A stretch of DNA of 8,614 nt from UBA3478 sp036782715 (GTDB lineage: Bacteria; Bacteroidota; Bacteroidia; Flavobacteriales; Flavobacteriaceae): NCBI GenBank assembly GCA_036782715.1, contig DAIPYN010000044.1:1-8614 (forward strand), written 5' to 3'. Of the stretch, positions 1-6,067 are shown one piece after another. Positions within the stretch are counted from its first letter, which is position 1, and every line of letters begins with the position of its first letter. The position numbers were made by a program, and so were the translations under genes. The notes beneath the pieces are model-generated. The model made no database searches. It was not told the DNA's origin and saw nothing but the letters and a program-made list of their open reading frames with translations.

Positions 1-316
1 TTAGCTCACTTCTTTTATAAAAAATAGCCCTGAATTCTCCCTTAGTGGCCCCATTATCTCTACCGCCCCCGACATAATCATAATGTGGTAAACCGACTTC
101 AAGATCTTTCATCTGGGTAAGGGTAGCCTCTTGAACTCCGAAGCTCATCGGGTCTAATTCTTTGATCTGATTGATTAGTTCAGCTTTTCGGAGATCCCAT
201 AAATCGAGCCCATCATCAGAAGAATTGTACCTAATGTTATAGGATAAAACAGCGATCTCCTGCCCGAAGACAGGAGAAAGCAAGAATAAACTAAGTATAA
301 ATAGAAATTGTTTTAT
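1..316 (-). CDS. Endonuclease/exonuclease/phosphatase (EEP) family protein, 3' end beyond the left edge
   Basis: About 105 N-terminal codons are visible; the rest lies left of base 1. The product starts with a Sec signal, KQFLFILSLFLLSPVFGQ, and continues with VLSYNIRY, a W-x-x-R segment, FGVQEA and HYDYVGGGRDNG. These match the N-terminal half of the DNase I-like EEP fold, in which the Asn of YNIRY (about residue 27) and the Glu of QEA (about 63) bind the catalytic metal. Such secreted Bacteroidota proteins are putative phosphodiesterases or phosphatases; the substrate cannot be told here. The start is odd. Back to the preceding in-frame stop (TGA, about 17 codons of open frame before the signal) there is no ATG, GTG or TTG. 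The Lys-Gln that normally follows Met is preceded by ATA (316-314). This ATA overlaps the TAA stop of the isomerase gene (315-313) as ATAA, so translation is probably coupled and the two genes form an operon. Family assignment is firm, the start is inferred. Confidence 0.85.
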   Translation of the reverse strand, partial: MKQFLFILSLFLLSPVFGQEIAVLSYNIRYNSSDDGLDLWDLRKAELINQIKELDPMSFGVQEATLTQMKDLEVGLPHYDYVGGGRDNGATKGEFRAIFYKRSEL

Positions 317-1296
317 GGCTTTAAAATGTTTTTGATGTAATCAAAAGAACGCTTCACCTCCTGAACAGCGTCTGAGCCTTCAGGGATTTCATACTCTAAT
401 TCAACGGTGATTGGGAAGGTGTATCCGTTATCGCGAATAAGGGTAACCACTTCTGCAATTGGGGTGTCTCCGGTTCCCCACATAAGGTTACCACCTCCAT
501 TCGATTGCTTTTGACGATCTTTAAGGTGCATGCTTGCGATGGATGCGTGCTTGTCTTTAATGATCTGTAGTGGGTTTTCGTTTTCGGCGGCAATGTAGTG
601 TCCGAAATCTAGGTTCATACTATTACCACTTGATTGGGCAAGGGCAGTATTCCAAAGGGTTGGGGTTTGTTGCATATGCCCGTGATAGGCCATAAGAATC
701 CCCTCTTCTTCGGCGATTTTACCCAAACGAGCGGTATGCTCATCGTCTTCAGGGTGTTCTACCGTCACATGATTCGCACCTAAGGCTTTAGCGGCACGCA
801 TTCCGTATCTGATATCGTCATCGGTGTTGTTTTTTCCGAAAACTGATGGTTTGAAGGCGTAAATCGAAATTCCGTTGGCTGCATAGAGATCGCGTAGTTC
901 TTCAAATTTTGAATAGTCTACCTCAGAGCGCCATTTTGCTAGGTCTGCGTTAAACTGTACCATTTCTTCGCGCAGTATAACGGCGAGTTCAGCTTCTTCT
1001 TCGGTAAGTTTTTGTTGGCGCCATTGCTTAATCATAATTGCGCGTTTGGCAGGGTCATCCATAGGGCTGGCTGGGGCACCGGCAAAAGGTTCTGCGTGGT
1101 TACCCATAAGCTCTACATGCTTGATGCCGGTCTCTTTAATGTATTCTAATATGGCCAGCGGGCTTTCATCTTCTTGAGTTCTGAAAGAATAGGTTTGAAC
1201 TCCGATGGTAACTCCTAAATCATCGCTTGGGGTACTGGTGCAAGAGGCAAGCACCATTAAAAGTGCGGTCGCAATCGCGTATAACTGCTTCATCAT
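313..1296 (-). CDS. Sugar phosphate isomerase/epimerase family lipoprotein (xylose isomerase-like TIM barrel)
   Basis: The 327-residue product starts with a lipoprotein signal (hydrophobic residues 6-16, lipobox LASC, lipidated Cys19), so it is probably anchored in the envelope. The rest reads as an AP-endonuclease-2/xylose isomerase-like TIM barrel: IGVQTYSFR (31-39), KHVELMG (59-65), ANHVTVEHPED (174-184), MAYHGHMQ (202-209), MNLDFGHY (227-234), SMHLKDR (255-261), WGTGD (273-277) and ITVELEYE (296-303). By family analogy Glu180, Asp230, His257 and Glu299 are the likely divalent-metal ligands. Residues about 75-130 form a charged helical insertion between early barrel strands. Members isomerise or epimerise sugars or sugar acids; the substrate is unknown. 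Two ATGs stand in tandem at the start (1296 and 1293); the second gives the more usual MKQ. The EEP gene follows with overlapping stop and start, pointing to a shared role in breaking down a sugar-phosphate or nucleotide-like compound (inference). Confidence 0.88.
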   Translation of the reverse strand: MMKQLYAIATALLMVLASCTSTPSDDLGVTIGVQTYSFRTQEDESPLAILEYIKETGIKHVELMGNHAEPFAGAPASPMDDPAKRAIMIKQWRQQKLTEEEAELAVILREEMVQFNADLAKWRSEVDYSKFEELRDLYAANGISIYAFKPSVFGKNNTDDDIRYGMRAAKALGANHVTVEHPEDDEHTARLGKIAEEEGILMAYHGHMQQTPTLWNTALAQSSGNSMNLDFGHYIAAENENPLQIIKDKHASIASMHLKDRQKQSNGGGNLMWGTGDTPIAEVVTLIRDNGYTFPITVELEYEIPEGSDAVQEVKRSFDYIKNILKP

Positions 1297-1340
1297 TATT
1301 GGTTTATAAGGTTCAATCTTTTAAATGTAATAGAAATCTC

Positions 1341-1370
1341 TTTGCCTTCGATATTCAATACCTATATTTA
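1341..1370 (+). promoter_or_regulatory. Candidate Bacteroidota promoter for the CotH-like gene
   Basis: TTTG at 1341-1344 matches the -33 element. TATATTTA at 1363-1370 matches TAnnTTTG except for the last base. The spacer is 18 bases. Transcription would start near 1377, giving a leader of about 13 bases before the ATG at 1390. No comparably good pair was seen on the minus strand for the divergent isomerase gene. Confidence 0.45.
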
Positions 1371-1389
1371 ACATTCACGACTTGGCCTT

Positions 1390-2745
1390 ATGCGACATCC
1401 CTATTCTTTTGGTATCCTCTTGGCGACTATTTTCCTCACTGCTTGTTCGAAAGAAGTGTTGCCTGAAGAAAATGGTGGAGAGGTGGTTTATGAATATCCC
1501 GAGAACTCGTTACCACTAGTTGCGATCTACACCCAAAATGTGGAGGTTCCTGATGAGCCAAAGATTCGTGCAACATTAAAAATTAGCGACCGGGGTGAGC
1601 CACTGTTTGAGGGGCCTGTAGGGATAGAAACGCGTGGTCAATCTTCACAATATTTTTATCCAAAAAAACAATACGGATTTGAGACGCGTTCTACCGAAGA
1701 TTTTGAATTAGATGTGGATGTTTCGCTGCTTGGTTTACCCGAAGAAGAGGATTGGATACTTCAAGCTCCCTACGGTGATAAATCTCTCATGCGCAATGTG
1801 CTTACCTATTCGCTTTCTGAAGATATGGGTAGATATGCTTCACGAACACGGTATGTGAATTTGAATTTAAATGATCAGAACGATGGGGTTTATGTGCTCA
1901 TGGAGCGATTAAAGCGCGATGTTAATCGTATCGATATTAATGAATTACGAGAGGTTGAAAATGAAGGCTCGGCCCTGACTGGCGGTTACATCCTTAAAAT
2001 CGATAAAGGAACCGACATCAATGCTTCCACAGCTTTTGCATCAAAATATACAAGTTCAGAGCAGTCGGTGATTCATTTTCTCTATGAGACACCCGATGCT
2101 GAAGTCATAACTGCTGCTCAGAAAGAATACATCCAAAGCTATATCAGTGACTTCGAAGATGCCCTTCAATCAGAGAATTTTACCGATGCCAACGAGGGCT
2201 ACAAGGCATATATCGATGTAGATAGTTTTGTCGATTTTTTTATTCTGACAGAATTAGGTAATAATGTGGATGGATACAGACTCAGCACCTGGCTCACGAA
2301 AGATCGAGACGAGAAATTAAAAATGGGCCCAATTTGGGACTTTAACTTGGCCTACGGTAATGCCAACTATTGTGCGGCAGAGCGCTATGATGTGTGGGCG
2401 TATCGTTTGAGTGAGCGATGTCCGGGTGATTTTTATCCGGTTCCATTCTGGTGGATGCGTCTCATGCAAGACCCTGCTTTCAAAGAGGCGGTTAAAGCCA
2501 GATTTACTTCGCTACGCGAAGGGGTACTATCTGATGCCTCGATTGCAGCGAAGATTGAAGCTTATCGCGACTTGTTAGACAGCTCGAATAATGCCGGATA
2601 CAACTTTACCCGCTGGCCTATTTTGGGTGAATGGGTCTGGCCTAATTTCTTTGTCGGGCAAACGTACAATGAAGAGGTAGACTATCTGAAAGAATGGACC
2701 TTAAACCGAACCGCCTGGTTAGACGAGCAGATTTCACAGTTTTAA
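1390..2745 (+). CDS. CotH kinase family lipoprotein
   Basis: The 451-residue product begins with a lipoprotein signal (lipobox LTAC, Cys19). It then shows the CotH kinase-like fold: TRGQSSQYFYPKKQYGFE (81-98), a nucleotide-site-like block with paired lysines; DWILQAPYGDKSLMRN (121-136); RYVNLNLNDQNDGVYVLMER (154-173); GGYILKIDKG (198-207); a long YIDVDSFVDFFILTELGNN helix region (264-282); and GPIWDFNLAYGN (313-324). The last is the WDF-x-LAxGN signature, with Asp317 as the probable metal ligand. CotH proteins are atypical protein kinases known from Bacillus spore coats; in Bacteroidota they occur as surface or periplasmic proteins of unknown substrate. The C-terminal part (about 325-451) is rich in Trp and Tyr. 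The gene stands alone on its strand, and its stop codon overlaps that of the opposing gene. Fold assignment is confident; kinase activity and target are not shown here. Confidence 0.88.
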   Translation: MRHPYSFGILLATIFLTACSKEVLPEENGGEVVYEYPENSLPLVAIYTQNVEVPDEPKIRATLKISDRGEPLFEGPVGIETRGQSSQYFYPKKQYGFETRSTEDFELDVDVSLLGLPEEEDWILQAPYGDKSLMRNVLTYSLSEDMGRYASRTRYVNLNLNDQNDGVYVLMERLKRDVNRIDINELREVENEGSALTGGYILKIDKGTDINASTAFASKYTSSEQSVIHFLYETPDAEVITAAQKEYIQSYISDFEDALQSENFTDANEGYKAYIDVDSFVDFFILTELGNNVDGYRLSTWLTKDRDEKLKMGPIWDFNLAYGNANYCAAERYDVWAYRLSERCPGDFYPVPFWWMRLMQDPAFKEAVKARFTSLREGVLSDASIAAKIEAYRDLLDSSNNAGYNFTRWPILGEWVWPNFFVGQTYNEEVDYLKEWTLNRTAWLDEQISQF

Positions 2746-3140
2746 ATCCCTTCCTCCTCTCTTAGTTTTTGAATCACCGCCTTACCGCAACTCAGCTTTT
2801 TGGCTAGATCACTTTTAGGGTCAACAAGCCTCCAAAAAGGGCTCATCGTCTCATAGTTATCCCCGTGAAGTTCGAGGTTTTTCTCGGCCATGATTCTAGT
2901 AAAAATTCCGGTAGTCATGGGGCAAGTAAAATCTGCTCCCAGTTCTGCGGCTAAGTCGAAACGCATTTGAACGGGGTCAATGTTCGTGCCCTTTTCACTT
3001 TGATTGATATAATCTTCAATGAGTTTAGGGGTAGGAATTAACATGCGGTCACCTGCTTTTTGACTCCAGAAGCTTTTCTCGATGACTTTGATATCGTGAG
3101 TAGACTTTGATTCGAATTTTTCGTTCCAGCTTTTAGGCAT
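2742..3140 (-). CDS. Small conserved protein, MGMT-like winged-helix (tentative)
   Basis: The 132-residue soluble product has no signal peptide. I recognise a conserved family with the pattern MLIPTPK (33-39), ADFTCPMTTGIFTRI (69-83), PFWRLVDPKSDLAKKL (101-116) and a C-terminal KLREEEG. Proteins of this pattern are often labelled 'MGMT family' because they resemble the winged-helix DNA-binding part of O6-methylguanine methyltransferase. The classical PCHR acceptor motif is absent: Cys73 sits in CPMTTG, so alkyl-transfer activity should not be assumed. The gene lies 8 bases downstream of the DUF5684-like gene on the same strand, so the two are probably cotranscribed. Its TAA stop shares the TTAA at 2742-2745 with the CotH stop. 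The family pattern is recalled rather than computed, so the functional label is weak. Confidence 0.6.
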   Translation of the reverse strand: MPKSWNEKFESKSTHDIKVIEKSFWSQKAGDRMLIPTPKLIEDYINQSEKGTNIDPVQMRFDLAAELGADFTCPMTTGIFTRIMAEKNLELHGDNYETMSPFWRLVDPKSDLAKKLSCGKAVIQKLREEEGI

Positions 3141-3148
3141 AGGTTTAA

Positions 3149-3511
3149 TTATTTTCCCGCTGGCCCCTGATAGGTTGCGTCTCCTAGCCCCAGTATCGGA
3201 TAGAAGATCATCGGTAAAAAGATGAGTCCGAGGGTATAGGCAAGGTCTTTCCCGAAACTTTTTGCCAGAAGATTAATGGTCCAGATAGCGAAAACGGCGT
3301 TTACCCCAGGTATGAAATAGAGTAGTAACCACCATCCGGGTTTGCCGACAATCTTCAGTAAGATCCATACATTATAAATAGGTATGATACATGCCCAGCC
3401 GGGTTGTCCTGCTTTTTTATAGAGATTCCAGACACCTACCAGATAGATGAGAATGATCCCGACATAAAAGAGAGCGAAGAGGAGGCCGGCGCCGAAGAGT
3501 AGTTCTTCCAT
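3149..3511 (-). CDS. DUF5684-like small integral membrane protein
   Basis: The 120-residue product is mostly hydrophobic, with membrane segments at about 5-29, 40-53, 58-80 and 89-109. Two similar loops carry KKAGQPGWACIIPIYN (32-47) and IVGKPGWWLLLYFIPGVN (54-71). The tail reads IFLPMIFYPILGLGDATYQGP (97-117). This pattern (GxPGW, IPIYN, LAKSFGK, FYPILGxGDAxYxGP) matches the DUF5684 family, which in Bacteroidota often occurs alone or in front of signal peptidase I. No peptidase domain follows here, and the next gene is unrelated. The molecular role is unknown. It is probably the first gene of a two-gene operon with the MGMT-like gene, and is divergent from the TolB-propeller gene with 64 bases between their start codons. 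Confidence 0.75.
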   Translation of the reverse strand: MEELLFGAGLLFALFYVGIILIYLVGVWNLYKKAGQPGWACIIPIYNVWILLKIVGKPGWWLLLYFIPGVNAVFAIWTINLLAKSFGKDLAYTLGLIFLPMIFYPILGLGDATYQGPAGK

Positions 3512-3575
3512 AGTGTTAAAATTGGTTGGTTTTCTAAATTAATCAATAGCTTAATACCTACCTAACATCTTAACC

Positions 3576-4880
3576 ATGAATAAATTTTGGCTTCTTTTAA
3601 CGGTACTTTTTGTCACTTCATTACAGGCTCAAACGGCAAGTGATACCCTAGATATTTTAAATCTATTAGAAAAAGAATCGCGAACCTGGCGTTCAGGTGA
3701 TGTGGCCGGTCATGCCGAATGTTGGCAAGAGCGCCCCTACAACAAAATATGGGTGAATCGCGGTAGAGGAGAGCTATTAGATATTCCAGCGAGTATGATT
3801 ATACATCCGTCTGATGAAATGATTGGCCAAGGGGGTCAGGCCTATCTTTCGAAGATACAGATGAATATTTTTGGCGATAGAGCTTGGGTGAATCACGATG
3901 AGGTATCGGTAAACGTCGAGGGTAAGGAAGCGTATACTCACGAACTTCGATTTTTAGAGAGAGTTGACGGTGCATGGAAGCTAATAGGTCAATCACTCTA
4001 TCCGTATGAGTTAACCGAGAAGAAAACAGATACCACTAGTTATGTCAATCTAGTAGATATCAGCACCAAGCGAATCGAAACCGTACATATTGCTAATCGG
4101 CACATGGAGGCTCCCAATTGGCATAAAGACAATTACCTGTTACTAAACTCCGATGGTCTTTTAGAAAAAATTGATCTCGAAACCCGTGAACTTTCGATCG
4201 TTCCTACGGGTTCTTTGACTGCCTTAAATAATGATCATGGTTTATCACCGAATCAAGATCAATTGGTATTGAGCAATTTTGAGAAATTGGGGAGTACGAT
4301 GGAAGAGCTGGAGTCTTCGCTTTACATTGTTGATGTGGCAGGTGGAGAACCCAAAAAGGTATCGACGGATAAAATTTGTTTTTGGCATGGCTGGAGCCCT
4401 GATGGTAATACTCTTGCTTATACCGGATACAAAAAAGGTAATCTCGACGTTTACACTATTCCCGTAAGTGGAGGTAAGGCAAAACGTTTGACGAAAACCG
4501 AAGGTTTAGATGATGGCCCTGAATACTCGCCAGATGGAAAATATATCTACTTTAATTCGTACCGAAGTGGCCACATGCAAATTTGGAGAATGGCACCCGA
4601 CGGATCAAAACCTGAGCAACTCACCTTTGATAAATACTCGAATTGGTTTCCGCACATTTCTCCCGACAACAAGTGGATGGTATACATCTCCTACATCGAA
4701 GATCAAAAACAGCAGCACCTATTTGGTAAGAAGGTGAAGCTTCGACTCATGAATCTAGAGACCAAAGAAATCACTGATCTTACCTCGGTATTCTATGGCG
4801 GACAAGGCACTATTAATGTTCCTTCTTGGAGCCCTGACAGTAAACGCGTCGCCTTTGTGAGTTATTCGATTGGGAATTAG
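3576..4880 (+). CDS. Secreted fusion: NTF2/SnoaL-like domain plus TolB-type (PD40) beta-propeller
   Basis: The 434-residue product has a Sec signal (1-19, ending LQAQ), so it is exported. Residues about 22-145 look like an NTF2/SnoaL-like (DUF4440-type) domain: a helical start with ILNLLEKESRTWRSGDVAGH, then a strand-rich part including AWVNHDEVSV and ELRFLERVDGAWKLIGQSLYPY. Residues about 160-434 form a TolB-like propeller with repeated PD40 units: WSPDGNTLAY (273-282), YSPDGKYIYF (317-326), ISPDNKWMVY (361-370) and WSPDSKRVAF (419-428). Each ends a blade that continues into an IWRM-, VYTI- or LRLM-type strand. TolB-like propellers usually bind proteins or small ligands; no catalytic residues stand out. 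The ATG at 3576 is directly followed by an AAT AAA, fitting the signal peptide. A terminator follows 23 bases after the stop. Domain calls are firm, function unknown. Confidence 0.85.
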   Translation: MNKFWLLLTVLFVTSLQAQTASDTLDILNLLEKESRTWRSGDVAGHAECWQERPYNKIWVNRGRGELLDIPASMIIHPSDEMIGQGGQAYLSKIQMNIFGDRAWVNHDEVSVNVEGKEAYTHELRFLERVDGAWKLIGQSLYPYELTEKKTDTTSYVNLVDISTKRIETVHIANRHMEAPNWHKDNYLLLNSDGLLEKIDLETRELSIVPTGSLTALNNDHGLSPNQDQLVLSNFEKLGSTMEELESSLYIVDVAGGEPKKVSTDKICFWHGWSPDGNTLAYTGYKKGNLDVYTIPVSGGKAKRLTKTEGLDDGPEYSPDGKYIYFNSYRSGHMQIWRMAPDGSKPEQLTFDKYSNWFPHISPDNKWMVYISYIEDQKQQHLFGKKVKLRLMNLETKEITDLTSVFYGGQGTINVPSWSPDSKRVAFVSYSIGN

Positions 4881-4903
4881 ACAGGATTCATCTTTCAATA
4901 ACG

Positions 4904-4934
4904 AAAAAAACCCCTTGATGAATCAAGAGGTTTT
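4904..4934. terminator. Bidirectional intrinsic terminator
   Basis: An A-run (4904-4910) is followed by CCCC, TTGA, loop TGAA, TCAA, GAGG and TTTT, pairing AAAACCCCTTGA with TCAAGAGGTTTT. Read on the plus strand there is one C-A mismatch. On the minus strand it becomes a U-G wobble and the stem is followed by seven U's, so the minus strand is the stronger direction. It serves the 4959-5492 gene and probably also the plus-strand TolB gene. Bases 4904-4930 are identical to 7718-7744. Confidence 0.85.
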
Positions 4935-4958
4935 CAAGTTTGGTTCAGTAAGTTCTAT

Positions 4959-5492
4959 TTAATTATTATTTGCTTGTCTCATAATTTGACTTTCTAAACT
5001 AGACACATCCATCCAATCGGTTCCTCTATAAACCTTTCCATCCTCATTAAACCACATCACTGCATGCCACTTCAATGTTGTCGGAACCCCGGTAGCGGTG
5101 TGCGTATTAGTCCATGTGCCAACCACTCTTATATAATTAGGATCATCGAATGGTTCCATTGGATTTGAATATACAGATCCTCCGAAATACAATTCGTTAT
5201 TCAACTTGATGTTATCGAAGTTTTCAATGTAGTTAGAGAGTACATCTGAAAGATCAGACTTATTAAATGTTACCCCACCCTCATTCGGCCCGTCCCAAGA
5301 AAGGGAGTCGGCATACATGGAGAGCATTAATTCTAGGTTTTCCTCTTCAAAACCTTTTAAAAAGTGATTTTTAAAAGTCTCTACGTGCGTGTTAAAAATT
5401 TCATTGTTTTTAGCAAAGTCTGCTTGTTGATGAGTTGGTTCATTGCACGACAGTAGAACGGCTGCAACGAGTGTTAAGGTAATTTTTTTCAT
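4959..5492 (-). CDS. NTF2/SnoaL-like lipoprotein
   Basis: The 177-residue product has a short lipoprotein signal, MKKITLTLVAAVLLSC (lipidated Cys16). Residues about 36-165 fit the SnoaL/NTF2-like alpha+beta barrel: a helix THVETFKNHFLKGFEEENLE, LMLSMYADSLSWDGPNEGG with the usual Asp/Trp in the first strand, a helix around LSDVLSNYIENFDNIKL, then strands YIRVVGTWTNTHTATG, LKWHAVMWFNEDGKVYRGTDW. Members range from ligand-binding proteins to polyketide cyclases and isomerases; the catalytic identity cannot be assigned. The gene is divergent from the HxlR regulator, and a palindromic operator candidate lies only 17 bases upstream of its ATG, a repressor-like position. Its mRNA ends at the bidirectional terminator at 4904-4934. 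Confidence 0.82.
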   Translation of the reverse strand: MKKITLTLVAAVLLSCNEPTHQQADFAKNNEIFNTHVETFKNHFLKGFEEENLELMLSMYADSLSWDGPNEGGVTFNKSDLSDVLSNYIENFDNIKLNNELYFGGSVYSNPMEPFDDPNYIRVVGTWTNTHTATGVPTTLKWHAVMWFNEDGKVYRGTDWMDVSSLESQIMRQANNN

Positions 5493-5504
5493 AATTAGGT
5501 CAAG

Positions 5505-5533
5505 TTAAATTGTAAAATACAAGTTAAAATACA
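5505..5533. promoter_or_regulatory. Operator candidate A, upstream of the NTF2-like lipoprotein and the HxlR gene
   Basis: It contains the perfect inverted repeat TTGTA-AAA-TACAA (5510-5522). AAAATACA occurs twice with a 12-base period (5514-5521 and 5526-5533). The second copy also forms an inverted repeat (9-base spacer) with TGTATTTT at 5543-5550. The first 23 bases are identical to 6786-6808, and 28 of 29 bases match over the full length. Such a site fits a dimeric winged-helix repressor; the HxlR protein encoded next to it is the obvious candidate (inference). Confidence 0.7.
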
Positions 5534-5544
5534 TCAATTTTTTG

Positions 5545-5552
5545 TATTTTTG
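5545..5552 (+). promoter_or_regulatory. -7 element of the HxlR gene promoter
   Basis: TATTTTTG matches TAnnTTTG exactly. No strong TTTG lies 19-20 bases upstream; TTAA at 5524-5527, inside operator A, is the nearest possibility. Transcription would start near 5559, 18 bases before the ATG at 5577. This rules out the upstream TTG at 5550, which lies inside the element. Confidence 0.5.
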
Positions 5553-5576
5553 CATGTTTTAAAAAATTCATTTTTT

Positions 5577-5999
5577 ATGGAATTTAGATCAACTTGCCCG
5601 GTGTCAAATGTCTTAGATATTGTAGGAGATAAATGGTCGCTTTTAATTATTCGTGATCTATTTATTGGTCGAAATACTTACTCTGATTTTCTCGAAGCCC
5701 CTGAGCGAATTTCAACAAACATTTTGGTAGATCGTTTAAAGAAGCTCAATCAGTATGGGCTTATTGAGTTCACTAGGAGTTCAAAAGACAAAAAGATTAA
5801 AACCTACAAGCTTACTTCAAAGGGTATCGATTTTTACCCAGTAATGGCAGAAATGGCGGTATGGTCAAGAAAAAATCTTGATGTGGAGTTTCATCCGCTT
5901 TCTGTCGAAATGTTTAAAGACATGGATAGTATAGGTCTCGCAAAGCATATTTCAAATACAGTGGAAGGATACAAAAAGCAATTGGTAAGCAATAACTAA
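5577..5999 (+). CDS. HxlR-family winged-helix transcriptional regulator
   Basis: The 140-residue product is a single winged helix-turn-helix domain of HxlR type. STCPVSNVLDIVGDKWSLL (5-23) holds the conserved Cys7 followed by the GDKW helix. RDLFIGRNTYSDFLEAPERI (26-45) and STNILVDRLKKLNQYGLI (46-63) give the recognition helix region. KIKTYKLTSKGIDFYPVM (73-90) forms the wing and the start of the last helix. In some HxlR relatives (YodB, HypR) the N-terminal Cys senses electrophiles or oxidants, so redox sensing is possible but not shown. I chose the ATG at 5577 rather than the in-frame TTG at 5550 because the latter lies in the -7 promoter element. The gene is divergent from the NTF2-like lipoprotein and converges on the two-halved secreted protein. 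Both carry the same operator, so this is probably a local autoregulating repressor. Confidence 0.92.
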   Translation: MEFRSTCPVSNVLDIVGDKWSLLIIRDLFIGRNTYSDFLEAPERISTNILVDRLKKLNQYGLIEFTRSSKDKKIKTYKLTSKGIDFYPVMAEMAVWSRKNLDVEFHPLSVEMFKDMDSIGLAKHISNTVEGYKKQLVSNN

Positions 6000-6026
6000 C
6001 ATTATCAGTTCCCAATTAATATAAAT

Positions 6027-6056
6027 AATAAGCCCTCAAACTCATGAAGGCTTATT
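6027..6056. terminator. Bidirectional hairpin terminator between the HxlR gene and the two-halved secreted protein gene
   Basis: AATAAGCC (6027-6034) pairs with GGCTTATT (6049-6056), and TCA pairs with TGA nearer the loop. The single C-A mismatch on the plus strand becomes U-G on the minus strand. AT-rich tails follow on both sides, though no long pure T-run, so strength is moderate. Confidence 0.65.
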
Positions 6057-6067
6057 TATCTGAGACT

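Noticed and set aside
396..593. Minus-strand 65-residue open frame inside the isomerase gene
   Set aside because: It is an out-of-frame shadow with Pro/Thr/Ser-rich composition and no start context.
1227..1466. 79-residue plus-strand open frame over the isomerase start and CotH start
   Set aside because: It overlaps two well supported genes and the promoter region between them.
3799..3996. Minus-strand 65-residue open frame inside the NTF2-like domain of the TolB fusion
   Set aside because: It is antisense to a well supported coding region and shows no domain signal.
4279..4737. Two plus-strand open frames inside the TolB-propeller gene
   Set aside because: Both are out-of-frame shadows of a gene with clear PD40 repeats.
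5550..5576. TTG start for the HxlR gene
   Set aside because: The codon lies within the -7 promoter element; the ATG at 5577 gives the usual family N terminus.
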